Part shown: positions 7,222 through 16,047 of the stretch, one piece after another
Numbering within the stretch: the stretch's first letter is position 1
Layout: each line of letters starts with the position of its first letter
DNA from: Ornithinicoccus sp045032955
GTDB taxonomy: Bacteria > Actinomycetota > Actinomycetes > Actinomycetales > Dermatophilaceae
Direction of reading: 5' to 3'
Length of the DNA: 64,000 nucleotides
Assembly (NCBI RefSeq): GCF_045032955.1
Contig: NZ_JBJFZU010000005.1
Coordinates: forward strand, 62,001 to 126,000
Program-made: the position numbers and the translations under genes
The notes under the pieces: model-generated
The model's input: only the letters and a program-made list of their open reading frames with translations
What the model was told of the DNA's origin: nothing
Database searches by the model: none

Positions 7222-8166
7222 TTACGGCGCGGGGACGTGCTCTCCTGCCCCGTGCCCGCCGAGCTCCCGTGCGCTGGCGCACAGGGCGGACAGGGTAGCG
7301 GCCACCGAGGGGACCTTGCGCAGGTCCGGTGTGGTGACGACCTGCACGGTCCGCCGCGACGGCGGCGAGATGGGGCGGATGACCACGTCGGGGTGCGAGA
7401 CCGTGCTGAGGATGAGCTGCGGCACCAGCGCCACACCCAGGCCTGCTGCCACCAACCCGAGCACGGCGACGTAGTCCTCGGTCTCGAAGGTGACGTCCGG
7501 GTCGAAGCCGGCACCGTGCGCCAGGCTGAGCAGGTGCCCTCGGCACCGCGGGCACCCGGCGATCCACCGGTCCGCCGAGAGGTCTGCCAGGTCGACCTCG
7601 TCCTGCCCGGCGAGCTCGTGCTCGCGCGGCAGCACCAGCATCACCGGGTCGACCAGCACGTCCAGCACGACGAGACCGGACAGGTCGTCCTCACCGCGTC
7701 CCGCGTCGGTCCCCTCGTACGCGAAAGCGACGGCCAGGTCGACGCTGCCGGCCCGCACCGCGGCCAGCGACTCCGGCGGCTCGGCCTCGCTGAACTGCAC
7801 GGTGACCGCCGGGTGGCTCTCCCGCAACCGGGCCAGCGCCCGCGGCACCAGCGTCGCCGAGGAGGAGGGGAAGGCCATCAGCCGCACCCGCCCCGCCTGC
7901 AGGCCCGCGATCGCCGTCATCTCCGCCTCGGCGGCGTCCAGCCGGTCCAGGATGTCGGCAGCACGGGTGGCCAGCAGCTGCCCGGCCTCGGTCAGCCGCA
8001 CCGTCCGGCCGATCCGCTCGACGAGGACCGTGCCCGCCCGCTGCTCCAACCGCCGCACCATCTGCGACACGGCGGGCTGGGTGTAGCCCAACGACGTCGC
8101 CGCCGCGGTGAACGACCCCTGCTCCGCGATCGCCCGCATCACCCGCAACCCCGCAGCGTCCAGCAT
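7222..8166 (-). CDS. LysR-family transcriptional regulator
   Basis: A 314-residue regulator. Residues 1-60 form the winged helix-turn-helix (GLRVMRAIAEQGSFTAAATSLGYTQPAVSQMVRRLEQ), and the remainder is a periplasmic-binding-protein-like effector domain. LysR proteins bind operators near their own start and often control a divergent neighbour, which here is the patatin-like gene. The start at 8166 is preferred because a -10 (TATGCT, 8174-8179) lies 7 nt upstream, giving a leaderless mRNA; an ATG 12 nt further upstream is possible. The ligand and regulon are unknown. The gene ends 16 bp after comEC, transcribed towards it. Confidence 0.9.
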   Translation of the reverse strand: MLDAAGLRVMRAIAEQGSFTAAATSLGYTQPAVSQMVRRLEQRAGTVLVERIGRTVRLTEAGQLLATRAADILDRLDAAEAEMTAIAGLQAGRVRLMAFPSSSATLVPRALARLRESHPAVTVQFSEAEPPESLAAVRAGSVDLAVAFAYEGTDAGRGEDDLSGLVVLDVLVDPVMLVLPREHELAGQDEVDLADLSADRWIAGCPRCRGHLLSLAHGAGFDPDVTFETEDYVAVLGLVAAGLGVALVPQLILSTVSHPDVVIRPISPPSRRTVQVVTTPDLRKVPSVAATLSALCASARELGGHGAGEHVPAP

Positions 8167-8173
8167 GTCGGCC

Positions 8174-8179
8174 AGCATA
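8174..8179 (-). promoter_or_regulatory. -10 element TATGCT of LysR gene
   Basis: Read on the minus strand, TATGCT stands 7 nt before the ATG at 8166 with no ribosome-binding site between, so the transcript should be leaderless. The hexamer is also one of the GTATGC-type words that are frequent in this chromosome. Confidence 0.5.
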
Positions 8180-8275
8180 GTGGGCCGGGTCCCCGGGCCG
8201 AGACGTCATCCTCCCGACGCCGTGCACGGCGCCCATGTTCACCTGCCCGACACCCCCACCCGCTGCAGTGGTCCC

Positions 8276-9643
8276 GTGCAGACGTTGCGTGCGCATGTTC
8301 CCTCGCCCCTGCCCCTCGGTGACCCGACCCTCGCCCAACTCGAGGCGGCCCGCGCCACCGCCCACCACGGCCCCTCCGCCCGACGCGACCGACGCGGGAC
8401 CGCGCTCTGCCTCTCCGGGGGCGGGTTCCGCGCCTCCCTCTTCCACCTGGGCGCGGTCCGTCGCCTCGACGAGCTGGGCGTGCTGGGCCGGCTGCGCACC
8501 ATCAGCGCCGTCTCCGGCGGTGCCCTCGTCGCGAACCTGCTCACCCACCCCGACCTGGAGTGGCCGGACCCGGACGGCCCGCCCGCCCGGGTCGGCGGCC
8601 TGTCCGAGCTGGTCGCGGAGCCGCTGCTGCGGCTGACCTCCCGCAACCTGCGCACCCCCGTCCTGCTGTCCCGGTTCCGGCCCGGAGGCTGGGCCCGCCC
8701 GGACGCCGGCGTGCAGGGGCTCACCGACCAGCTGGAGCGCCTGGTCCCCTGGTGGGGCACCGACCTGCGTGAGCACCGGCGGGGTGGACCGGTCGTGCTC
8801 ACCGGCGCCACCGAGATCGGGTACGGCGTCTCCTGGCTCTTCGCCGACGCCCGGTCGTGGGCGCCCCGAGGCCAGGTCGGGGACCACCGGCTGGGGTATG
8901 CCGCCCCGCCGCCGGGGCTGCGGATCGTCGACGCTGTGGTGGCCTCCTGCGCCTATCCCCCGTTCTTCGCGCCGTTGCAGCTGGACGGCGACCTGCTGGG
9001 GCTCAGCGGGGGCGTGCCGGACCCGGACGAGCCCGCTGCGGTGCGGGAGTCCGTCCGTCGCCGGATCCAGCTCGCGGACGGCGGCGTCTACGACAACCTG
9101 GGCCTGGAGCCGGTCTGGTCCGACCACGCGAACGTCCTGGTCAGCGACGCAGGACGCGCCCTGCGCAGCCGGGACGCCGGGGCCGGCCTGAGCCGGTTGT
9201 GGCACCTGCTGGCGATCGCCTCCAGCGGTGGGCAGACGGCGCGCCTGCGCTGGCTGCGGGCCAGCTTCGCCGCGGGCGTGCTGCAGGGCGCCACCTGGTC
9301 GCTGGAGTCCCCGGACGGTATGCGACCGACCACCCGGGACGGCGACCACCCCGAGCAGGCGGCCCGGGCGCGGACCGGTGACCGTCCGGCGGCCTACTCG
9401 GCGGACGTCGTGGCGACCATCAACGCGGTGCGCACCGACCTGGACGCTTTCAGCCGGGGCGAGCAGCGGGTGCTGGAGCGGCACGGCTACCTGGTCGCCG
9501 ACGCCTCCGTGCGCCGCCACTGTCCCGGGGTCATCGCCCTGGACGCGCCGCTACGGGCACCGCACCCCGAGGTGGCCCGAGGCGAGGACGCGGTGAGCGA
9601 GCTGCGGGACTCGGCCCGCATCACCGCCCTCGGGCGACGCTGA
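8276..9643 (+). CDS. Patatin-like phospholipase family protein
   Basis: A lipid acyl hydrolase of the patatin fold, about 455 residues from the GTG at 8276. The oxyanion loop is LCLSGGGFRASLFHLG (about residues 45-60), the nucleophile elbow is SAVSGGAL, and the catalytic aspartate lies in LADGGVYDNLG (about residue 265). No signal peptide or membrane helix is evident, so it is probably cytoplasmic or membrane-associated from inside. An upstream in-frame ATG at 8108 would overlap the LysR gene on the other strand, so the later GTG is preferred although its ribosome-binding site is poor. The divergent LysR gene is a candidate regulator. The substrate is not predictable. Confidence 0.82.
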   Translation: MQTLRAHVPSPLPLGDPTLAQLEAARATAHHGPSARRDRRGTALCLSGGGFRASLFHLGAVRRLDELGVLGRLRTISAVSGGALVANLLTHPDLEWPDPDGPPARVGGLSELVAEPLLRLTSRNLRTPVLLSRFRPGGWARPDAGVQGLTDQLERLVPWWGTDLREHRRGGPVVLTGATEIGYGVSWLFADARSWAPRGQVGDHRLGYAAPPPGLRIVDAVVASCAYPPFFAPLQLDGDLLGLSGGVPDPDEPAAVRESVRRRIQLADGGVYDNLGLEPVWSDHANVLVSDAGRALRSRDAGAGLSRLWHLLAIASSGGQTARLRWLRASFAAGVLQGATWSLESPDGMRPTTRDGDHPEQAARARTGDRPAAYSADVVATINAVRTDLDAFSRGEQRVLERHGYLVADASVRRHCPGVIALDAPLRAPHPEVARGEDAVSELRDSARITALGRR

Positions 9644-9682
9644 GGGGCCCTCGCCCCTTCGCCCCGTGCACGGCCTCACCCG

Positions 9683-10567
9683 TCACCTCTCGCCGACCTC
9701 GCCGACCACCAGCCCGAGCGTCCCCGGCCCGGCGTGCACCCCCATACCCGGGTCCAGCTCCACCACCGTCGGCACCACCCCGGTCCGGGACGACACGTCG
9801 GCCGCCACCTGGTCGGCACCGGCGATCGCGTCCAGCTGGTGCACCGCGACCCTGGCCGTGCCGCCCCGCTCGACGATCGTGTCGCAGGCCGCCACCCCGA
9901 GGTCGACCAGCCGGGCCAGCGCCCGGGACCGGGTGCGCACCCGTTCGGCGACCGCGACCTCCCCGTCGGTGATCGTCAGCAGCGGCTTGATCGCCAGCGC
10001 CGAGCCGACGACCGCCTGGACGCGCCCGACCCGGCCACCCCGGCGCAGGTGCTCCAGGGTGTCCAGGTAGAACCAGGTCCGGCAGGACGCGGCCCGTCGC
10101 CGGACGAGGTGGAGGACCTCCTCGACGGTCCCGCCACCGGCGGCCAGCGCGGCACCGTCCTGCACCGCCCAGCCCAGGGCCATCCCGAAGGTGCCGGAGT
10201 CCAGCACCCGCACGTCCAGCTCGTCGGCCACCACGGCGGCCGCCTGACGGGCGGCCTCGACGGTCCCGCTGACCCGGCCGGAGAGGTGGGCCGAGACGAC
10301 GGAGCGGCAGCCGGTGCGGGACGCCAGGTCGCGGTAGGCGGCGACCAGCTCACCCGGCGAGACACCGCTGGTGGAGACGCGTTCCCGCCCCGCGCGCATG
10401 ATGTCCACCAGCTCGCCGGGCGTGATCTCCCGCGAGCGGGCGCCGCGCCGTTCCCCGACCAGCACGTGCAGCGGCGTCACGGCCAGCCCCGGCCCATCGG
10501 GCACGCAGGCACCGCCGTCGGTGACCAGCGCCACCCGCTGCCGGCCGGCGGGGGCCGTGGCTGCCAC
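9683..10567 (-). CDS. DegV-family fatty-acid-binding protein
   Basis: A 294-residue DegV protein. Family marks are TDGGACVP near the N-terminus, ITPGELVDIMRAGRERVSTSG (lipid-contact loop) and AHLSGRVSGT, followed by a C-terminal domain with LRRGGRVGR. DegV proteins bind fatty acids; in Firmicutes FakB, a relative, presents them to a kinase, and an actinobacterial role is less clear. The GTG at 10567 is chosen for the GAGGG site 8 nt upstream. It lies 11 bp after leuS on the same strand. Next to leuS and in the comEC-holA neighbourhood, degV is common in Micrococcales. Confidence 0.88.
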   Translation of the reverse strand: MAATAPAGRQRVALVTDGGACVPDGPGLAVTPLHVLVGERRGARSREITPGELVDIMRAGRERVSTSGVSPGELVAAYRDLASRTGCRSVVSAHLSGRVSGTVEAARQAAAVVADELDVRVLDSGTFGMALGWAVQDGAALAAGGGTVEEVLHLVRRRAASCRTWFYLDTLEHLRRGGRVGRVQAVVGSALAIKPLLTITDGEVAVAERVRTRSRALARLVDLGVAACDTIVERGGTARVAVHQLDAIAGADQVAADVSSRTGVVPTVVELDPGMGVHAGPGTLGLVVGEVGER

Positions 10568-10578
10568 GTCCACCGCCC

Positions 10579-13536
10579 TCAGACGACGATGTTGACCAGG
10601 CCGGGGGCGCGCACGACGACCTTGCGCACCGGCGCCCCGTCCAGGAACTGCCGGACCTTCTCGCTCGCCAGGGCCAACGCCTCCAGGTCCGACTCGGTGA
10701 TGTCGGCCGGCACCTCCAGCCGGTCGCGCACCTTGCCCCGGACCTGCACCACCGCGGTGACCGTGTCCTCCACCAGCAGCGCCGGGTCGGCCTCCGGGAA
10801 GGACGTGTAGGTCAGGTCCTGACGACCCAGCCGCTCCCACAGCTCCGCGGCCAGGTGCGGCGCCACCGGGGCCACCAGCTGCACCAGCGGCTCGGCCGCC
10901 GCGCGGGGCACCCGGTCCAGCTTGGTCAGCAGGTTGTTCAGCTCGATCATCCGGGCGATCGCCGTGTTGAACCGCAGCCCAACGTAGTCCGCGGCCACCT
11001 GGTCGATGGTCCGGTGCACGGCCTTGGCCACGTCCGGGCTCATCGGCTCGTCGGTGACGGTGACCTCGCCGGTCTCCTCGTCGACCACGTTGCGCCACAG
11101 CCGCTGCAGGAAGCGCTGGCTGCCGACGACGGCGCGGGTCTCCCAGGGCCGGTACTGCTCCAGCGGGCCCATCGACATCTCGTACACCCGGAAGGTGTCG
11201 GCGCCGTACTGCTCCACCATCTCGTCCGGGGTGACGACGTTCTTCAGCGACTTGCCCATCTTCCCGTACTCCTGGGTGACCGGCTGGCCCTCCCAGGAGA
11301 AGGTGGACGGGCCGCCGTCGGAGGACGTGTGCTCCTCGACCTCGGCCGCGGGCACCGCGAAACCGCGGGCGTCCCGGTAGACGTAGGCCTCGATCATGCC
11401 CTGGTTGATCAGCCGGCGGAACGGCTCCTCGCTGGAGACGTGCCCCAGGTCGAAGAGCACCTTGTGCCAGAACCGGGCGTACAGCAGGTGCAGCACCGCG
11501 TGCTCCACCCCGCCGACGTAGAGGTCGACGCCGCCGGGGTCGGTGGCCCCCTCGGGCGCACCGGCGACGGTCTGCTCGCGGGGGCCGATCCAGTACTCCT
11601 CGACCGCCGGGTCGACCGGGGCCGCGTCGTTGCGGGGGTCGAGGTAGCGCAGGTAGTACCAGCAGGAGCCGGCCCAGTTGGGCATCGTGTTGGTCTCCCG
11701 GCGCACCGGCACCGGACCCCGGTCGTCGCCCAGGTCCATCGTCGTCTCGACCCACTCACGCGCCCGCGCCAGCGGCGCCTCGGGCTCGCTGTCGGCGTCC
11801 TGCGGGTCGAAGGTGCGCGGCGCGTAGTCCGGCACCTCGGGCAGGGTCACCGGCAGCTGGTCCTCGGGCACCGGGTGCGCCACCCCGTCCTCGTCCCAGA
11901 CGATCGGGAAAGGCTCCCCCCAGTACCGCTGCCGGCTGAACAGCCAGTCGCGCAGCCGGTAGGTCACCGTCGGCTCCCCCGCGCCGACCCGCTCCAGCCA
12001 GGCGATCATCGCCTCCTTGGCCTCCTCGACGCCGAGGCCGTCCAGGCTGATCCGGTCGTTGGCCGAGTTGATGGCCGGACCCTGCCCGGTGAACGCCTCG
12101 TCCTCCGGGTGCTCCGGGGTGGGCTGCACGGTCCTCACGATCGGCAGGCCAAAGGCCGTCGCGAAGTCCCAGTCCCGCTGGTCCTGGCCGGGGACGGCCA
12201 TGATCGCGCCGGTGCCGTAGCCCATCAGCACGTAGTCCGCGATGAACACCGGGATCGGGGTCCCGGTGGCCGGGTTCGTGGCGAAGGCGCCGGTGAAGAC
12301 ACCGGACTTGGTCCGGCCCTCGGCCTGCCGCTCGATGTCGCTGCGGCCCGCGGCCTGACGCTGGTATGCGCTCACCGCCGTCCGCGGGTCCGCCGCACCC
12401 GCGGTCCAGGCCGGGTCGGTGCCCTGGGGCCACTGCTCCGGCAGGATCTGCTCCAGCAGCGGGTGCTCCGGGGCCAGCACCATGAAGGTGGCCCCGAAGA
12501 GGGTGTCCGGCCGGGTGGTGAACACCTCGACGGCAGGGGCCTGCCCCGCACCCGGTCCGCCCGCGTCCTCCTCACTCCCTGCGCCGGCCACCGGGAAGCG
12601 CACCTGGGCACCGGTGGACCGGCCGATCCAGTTGCGCTGCATGAGCCGCACCTTCTCCGGCCAGTCCAGCCGGTCGAGGTCGTCGACCAGCCGGTCGGCA
12701 TACCGGGTGATCCGCATCATCCACTGGCTCAGGTTCCGCTTGAAGACCGGGAAGTCACCACGCTCGGACTTGCCGTCCGCGGTCACCTCCTCGTTGGCGA
12801 GCACGGTGCCCAGGCCGGGGCACCAGTTCACCGGGGCGGAGGAGACGTAGGCCAGCCGGTATGCCTGCAGCACCTCGGCCCGCTGCACCCGGTCCAGGTC
12901 CGCCCAGGGCCGGCCGTCGGGGGTGGGGCGCGCCCCGGTCTCGAACTCCTCGACGAGCTCGCCGATCGGGCGGGCCCGTCCGGGCGAGCCCTGTCCCGAG
13001 CCCTCCCGGGCGGGGGCCTCCGGGTCGTACCAGGAGTCGTGGACCTGCTGGAAGATCCACTGGGTCCAGCGGTAGTAGTCGGGGTCGATGGTGGCGAAGC
13101 TGCGGTCCGGCTCGTGCGACAGGCCGATCATCCGCCACTGCCGCCGGTAGGTGGCCATCGCCGCCTCGGTGGTGACCCGGGGGTGCTGCCCGGTCTGCAC
13201 CGCGTAGTGCTCGGCGGGCAGACCGAAGGCGTCGAAGCCCATGGCGTAGAGGACGTTCGCGCCGGTGGTGCGCAGGAAGCGGGCGTGCACGTCGGTGGCG
13301 ACGTAGCCCAGCGGGTGGCCCACGTGCATACCGGCACCGGAGGGGTAGGGGAACATGTCCATGACGACCCGGTGCTCCCGACCCGGCTGCAGACGCGGGT
13401 CCTCGGGGCGTGCCGAGGGGCCGGCCGGGTTGGCCGAGGCGAACTCGTCGGCGGCCTCCCACCGGTCCTGCCACCGGCGCTCGATCGCACCGGCCAGCTC
13501 GGCGGTGTAGCGGTGCTCGGGGGTGCGCTCGCTCAT
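10579..13536 (-). CDS. leuS: Leucyl-tRNA synthetase
   Basis: A class I aminoacyl-tRNA synthetase of 985 residues that charges tRNA-Leu in the cytoplasm. The ATP-binding signature is PYPSGAGMHVGHPLGY (HVGH, about residues 65-80). The CP1 editing domain carries TTRPDTLFGATF near residue 330, and the second signature is GKMGKSLKNVV near residue 755, a KMSKS variant with Gly. The anticodon-binding and C-terminal domains complete a normal bacterial length. The ATG at 13536 begins MSERTPEHRY; further upstream in-frame codons lie in the leader and are not used. The upstream region holds a short Leu-containing leader frame, two hairpins and a U-tract, suggesting attenuation. Confidence 0.97.
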   Translation of the reverse strand: MSERTPEHRYTAELAGAIERRWQDRWEAADEFASANPAGPSARPEDPRLQPGREHRVVMDMFPYPSGAGMHVGHPLGYVATDVHARFLRTTGANVLYAMGFDAFGLPAEHYAVQTGQHPRVTTEAAMATYRRQWRMIGLSHEPDRSFATIDPDYYRWTQWIFQQVHDSWYDPEAPAREGSGQGSPGRARPIGELVEEFETGARPTPDGRPWADLDRVQRAEVLQAYRLAYVSSAPVNWCPGLGTVLANEEVTADGKSERGDFPVFKRNLSQWMMRITRYADRLVDDLDRLDWPEKVRLMQRNWIGRSTGAQVRFPVAGAGSEEDAGGPGAGQAPAVEVFTTRPDTLFGATFMVLAPEHPLLEQILPEQWPQGTDPAWTAGAADPRTAVSAYQRQAAGRSDIERQAEGRTKSGVFTGAFATNPATGTPIPVFIADYVLMGYGTGAIMAVPGQDQRDWDFATAFGLPIVRTVQPTPEHPEDEAFTGQGPAINSANDRISLDGLGVEEAKEAMIAWLERVGAGEPTVTYRLRDWLFSRQRYWGEPFPIVWDEDGVAHPVPEDQLPVTLPEVPDYAPRTFDPQDADSEPEAPLARAREWVETTMDLGDDRGPVPVRRETNTMPNWAGSCWYYLRYLDPRNDAAPVDPAVEEYWIGPREQTVAGAPEGATDPGGVDLYVGGVEHAVLHLLYARFWHKVLFDLGHVSSEEPFRRLINQGMIEAYVYRDARGFAVPAAEVEEHTSSDGGPSTFSWEGQPVTQEYGKMGKSLKNVVTPDEMVEQYGADTFRVYEMSMGPLEQYRPWETRAVVGSQRFLQRLWRNVVDEETGEVTVTDEPMSPDVAKAVHRTIDQVAADYVGLRFNTAIARMIELNNLLTKLDRVPRAAAEPLVQLVAPVAPHLAAELWERLGRQDLTYTSFPEADPALLVEDTVTAVVQVRGKVRDRLEVPADITESDLEALALASEKVRQFLDGAPVRKVVVRAPGLVNIVV

Positions 13537-13584
13537 CGTCTCTTCTCGTCCTTCGTCGTCTCGGCGTCCCAGGGTTCCGTGCAC

Positions 13585-13610
13585 AAAAAAGCCCCTCTCG
13601 CAGGAGGGGT
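13585..13610 (-). terminator. Intrinsic terminator/attenuator in leuS leader
   Basis: On the minus strand a CCCCTC-CTGCGA-GAGGGG hairpin is followed by six T residues and lies 49 nt before the leuS start. Strong U-tract terminators are scarce in this GC-rich window, so one between the upstream region and the gene suggests conditional termination rather than simple closure of rpsT. Confidence 0.75.
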
Positions 13611-13612
13611 TC

Positions 13613-13643
13613 GCCGCGCTGGGTCAGGTGCTGTCAGCGCGGC
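13613..13643 (-). promoter_or_regulatory. Second hairpin of leuS leader, overlaps leader stop codon
   Basis: Perfect 9-bp arms GCCGCGCTG (13613-13621) and CAGCGCGGC (13635-13643) lie directly upstream of the terminator. The first arm in transcript order contains the last codons and stop of the putative leader peptide, so a ribosome stalled at the Leu codons would prevent it from folding. Confidence 0.55.
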
Positions 13644-13672
13644 TGGGCAAGGAGGGCGTGGCGGGTCGTCAT
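13634..13672 (-). CDS. Putative leuS leader peptide (MTTRHALLAQPR)
   Basis: A 12-codon frame on the minus strand between rpsT and leuS with two consecutive leucine codons, CTC and CTT; CTT is rare in such GC-rich genes. TACCAT, a plausible -10, lies just upstream of its ATG, so the leader could itself be translated without a 5' UTR. The frame ends inside a 9-bp hairpin that precedes the terminator. This arrangement fits a ribosome-mediated attenuator sensing charged tRNA-Leu. The evidence is structural only, and chance cannot be excluded for so short a frame. Confidence 0.45.
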   Translation of the reverse strand: MTTRHALLAQPR

Positions 13673-13757
13673 CGTGCCCACATGGTAGCGCAGAGGGCGC
13701 CCTCCCGCGGTGCGGTGGGCGCCCCCGACCTCGCGTCAGCGAGGGGCGTGCTCGGTC

Positions 13758-14024
13758 TCAGGAACCGATCGCGTTGAGCCTCCTGGCCATCGCCGACTTC
13801 TTGTTGGCGGCCTGGTTGGCGTGGATGACGCCCTTGGAGACGGCCTTGTCCAGCTTCTTGGAGGCCACCTTGAGGGCGTCCTTCGCCGGGGCGACCTCAC
13901 CGCTGTCCGCGGCCACGCGGAACCGGCGGATGAAGGTGCGCAGCTCCGACTTGTGCGCCCGGTTGCGCTCGGTGCGCTGGGCGTTGGTCTTCACGCGCTT
14001 GATCTGCGACTTGATGTTTGCCAC
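13758..14024 (-). CDS. rpsT: 30S ribosomal protein S20
   Basis: An 88-residue S20 that binds 16S rRNA early in assembly of the small subunit. The sequence begins with GTG and reads ANIKSQIKRVKTNAQRTERN; the C-terminal half has the typical SKGVIHANQAANKKSAMARR. The start is supported by GGAAG 10 nt upstream and by the family's normal N-terminus, which excludes the longer in-frame reading. It lies between leuS and holA on the minus strand, the usual place in actinobacteria next to the DNA polymerase delta subunit gene. Downstream at about 13,690-13,720 is a GC-rich inverted repeat (GGGCGCC arms) that may end the transcript. Confidence 0.97.
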   Translation of the reverse strand: MANIKSQIKRVKTNAQRTERNRAHKSELRTFIRRFRVAADSGEVAPAKDALKVASKKLDKAVSKGVIHANQAANKKSAMARRLNAIGS

Positions 14025-14210
14025 GTAGCTTCTTCCTGCGTCAGTGATTTCTCGGGTGTCGTGAGGCGAGGGTCGGGCTCCGCGGTCGGACGAGGCGTGG
14101 GGAATGCCGTGGCGACGACCTTGAGCACGGATGCTGCTGTGCGTGCACGCACGACCGGCGGGCACGCAAAGGACAACGGTAGCAGCGGGAGGCGCTGTGC
14201 CCAAGTCCGC

Positions 14211-15191
14211 TCAGCCGTGCCGGTGACGGCAGACCGCCAGGACGGCCCGCTCGACCGCGTGCTCCGGGCTGCGGACCGCGGCCTCGGTCCGGACGCCACC
14301 CTTCACGTCGACGTCGGCCTGGGCCACGGCCTGGATGGCGGCACCCAGCCGCGGGCCGTCCCAGCCCTTGCTGCTCCGGCGGGCGGCGTCCACCTGCCAC
14401 GGGGCCATCCCCAGGTCCCGGGCGATCTGGGCCGAGCCCCCGCGACCCGCCGAGGCCACCTTGCCGACCTGCCTCAGCTGCATGGCGAGCACCGCCACGA
14501 TCGGCACCGGGTCCAGGCCGCCGAGCATGGCGTGCCGCAGCAGCGCCATCGCCCGGGCCTCGTCACCGGCCAGCGCCGCCTCCGCGACCCGGAACCCTGT
14601 GGTCTCGACCCGTTCGCCGTAGTAGGTGGTGACGTCGCCGACCTCCACCATCCCCTCGACATCCCGCATCAGCTGGCTGCAGGCGGAGGCGAGCTCGCGC
14701 AGGTCCTTGCCGACCGCCAGCACCAGGGCACCGACGGCCTCGGGCGCGATCCGACGCCGCGCGGCGGAGAACTCCTTGACCACGAAGTCGTGCTTGTCCG
14801 CCTCGGTCTTGACCGCCTTGGCCTCCACGACCCGCGCCCCGTCCTTGCGCAACCGGTCCAGCACCCGCTTGCCCCGGTTGCCCGAGCGGTGCCGCACCAC
14901 CAGGGTGAGCTCGTCCGCCGGCTGGTCCAGGTACCGGCCGAGGTCCTCGATCAGGGCGTCGTCGGCCTCGTCCACGTCGTGCACCACCAGCACCGTCCAC
15001 CCGCCGAACAGGCTCGGGCCGGCGTGCACCAGGAGGTCCCCGGCCTGGTACCCGGCGGCCCGGACCCGCACCACCTCCGCCTCCGGCTGCTGCTCCCGGA
15101 CGGTGTCCAGCACCTCGTCCACCGCCCGCTCGGCGCGCAGCTCCTCGGGCCCGGTGACCAGGACCAGGGTCGGCAGGCTCGCGCTGTTCAT
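14211..15191 (-). CDS. holA: DNA polymerase III delta subunit
   Basis: The 326-residue clamp-loader delta subunit, which opens the beta clamp during replication. The N-terminal AAA-like domain carries LVLVTGPEELRAERAVDEVL and WTVLVVHDVDEADD. The middle has VVEAKAVKTEADKHDFVVKEF, and the C-terminal collar domain carries LGMAPWQVDAARRSSKGW. It lacks an ATP-binding loop, as delta subunits do. It is encoded near rpsT and in the same general neighbourhood as comEC, as in many actinobacteria. Length and sequence are normal. Confidence 0.93.
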   Translation of the reverse strand: MNSASLPTLVLVTGPEELRAERAVDEVLDTVREQQPEAEVVRVRAAGYQAGDLLVHAGPSLFGGWTVLVVHDVDEADDALIEDLGRYLDQPADELTLVVRHRSGNRGKRVLDRLRKDGARVVEAKAVKTEADKHDFVVKEFSAARRRIAPEAVGALVLAVGKDLRELASACSQLMRDVEGMVEVGDVTTYYGERVETTGFRVAEAALAGDEARAMALLRHAMLGGLDPVPIVAVLAMQLRQVGKVASAGRGGSAQIARDLGMAPWQVDAARRSSKGWDGPRLGAAIQAVAQADVDVKGGVRTEAAVRSPEHAVERAVLAVCRHRHG

Positions 15192-15237
15192 GCGCCCAGC
15201 CTGCCACGGGTCACCGACAGCAGGTCCTCGACGCCGC

Positions 15238-16047
15238 TCAGGTGCTGACGGCGGGCAGCGCGGCCCCGCTCCAGGTCGTGCCGTCCGGCCCGAGGATCCG
15301 GATCTCGGTGGCGTCCTCGCGCAGCACCGCCGCGTTCATCTCGCAGTCCAGCGGCGCGGCGGTGCCCACGAAGCCCCCCGAGGGGACCCGGGTGCCGTCC
15401 GCGGTCAGCAGCACGAGCTCGTACCGGGCGCCCGGGTCCGCGCCGTCCACGACCAGCACCGTCTCGGTGCCCCAGGTATGCGCGATCAACCCGGCCTCGA
15501 TCCGGGCGCCGGTCCCGGTGGCGCTCATCGACAGGGGCTCCAGAGCCCCCAGCGTCCCGGGCGGGCCGGTGGGGGTGTCCGGGCGTGCCCGGCGGAGCAC
15601 GTCGCTGCCGACGGCACCGGTCGCGACCAGACCGGCCGCGGCCAGGCCCAGCAGAAGCCCTCGCCGTCCGGGCTGCGGCGGCCGGTCCTGCCGTGGCTGC
15701 GAAGGCTCCTGCGGGGGCCTCACCAGTCGCAGCCGGGCGTCGTCCTGGTCCTTCGCGTCGTCGTCACCGTCGCCGTTGTCCTTCTCGCCACCGTCGACGT
15801 CCTCGCCCTCTGTCCGGGCCAGGACCGTGTCCAGCAGACCGGCGTCCGGCACCAGGTCCATCGCCGACTCGTCCCAGCCGGCTCCCGGGCGCCGGATCCT
15901 GTCCAGGGTCGCGCGCAGCGCGACGACCTCCTCGTCCACGCCCGGGTCCTGCGCCCTCAGCTCGTCCAGGAGAGCGCGCCCGGCGTCGTCGAGGGTGCCC
16001 TCGGCGGCCGCCAGCACCAGCTCGGCCCGTCGCTGCTCAGCGTCCAT
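15238..16047 (-). CDS. Anti-sigma factor, single-span membrane protein
   Basis: A 269-residue protein. The N-terminal 100 residues are helical and acidic (MDAEQRRAELVLAAAEGTLDD...) and should hold the partner sigma factor. A linker with GDGDDDAKDQDD follows, then one membrane helix near residues 130-152 (GLLLGLAAAGLVATGAVG), and an extracytoplasmic C-terminal domain of RskA type with TWGTETVLVVDGADPG and ending WSGAALPAVST. The ATG overlaps the sigma-factor stop by 11 nt and has a GAGGAG site, so the two are translated together. No zinc (HxxxCxxC) motif is seen in the N-terminal domain. The signal that releases the sigma factor is unknown. Confidence 0.85.
   Translation of the reverse strand: MDAEQRRAELVLAAAEGTLDDAGRALLDELRAQDPGVDEEVVALRATLDRIRRPGAGWDESAMDLVPDAGLLDTVLARTEGEDVDGGEKDNGDGDDDAKDQDDARLRLVRPPQEPSQPRQDRPPQPGRRGLLLGLAAAGLVATGAVGSDVLRRARPDTPTGPPGTLGALEPLSMSATGTGARIEAGLIAHTWGTETVLVVDGADPGARYELVLLTADGTRVPSGGFVGTAAPLDCEMNAAVLREDATEIRILGPDGTTWSGAALPAVST

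Noticed and set aside
8108..8275. An earlier ATG for the patatin-like gene
   Set aside because: It would overlap the DNA-binding domain of the LysR gene on the other strand, and the added residues do not resemble the family.
10568..11755. A long N-terminal extension of the DegV frame into leuS
   Set aside because: DegV proteins are about 280-300 residues. The extension overlaps leuS on the same strand in another frame, and a good ribosome-binding site marks the GTG at 10567.
10855..14028. A plus-strand open frame of about 1,057 codons opposite leuS and rpsT
   Set aside because: The frame lies opposite two well-conserved genes and its composition is that of an antisense shadow. No start signal or family pattern is present.
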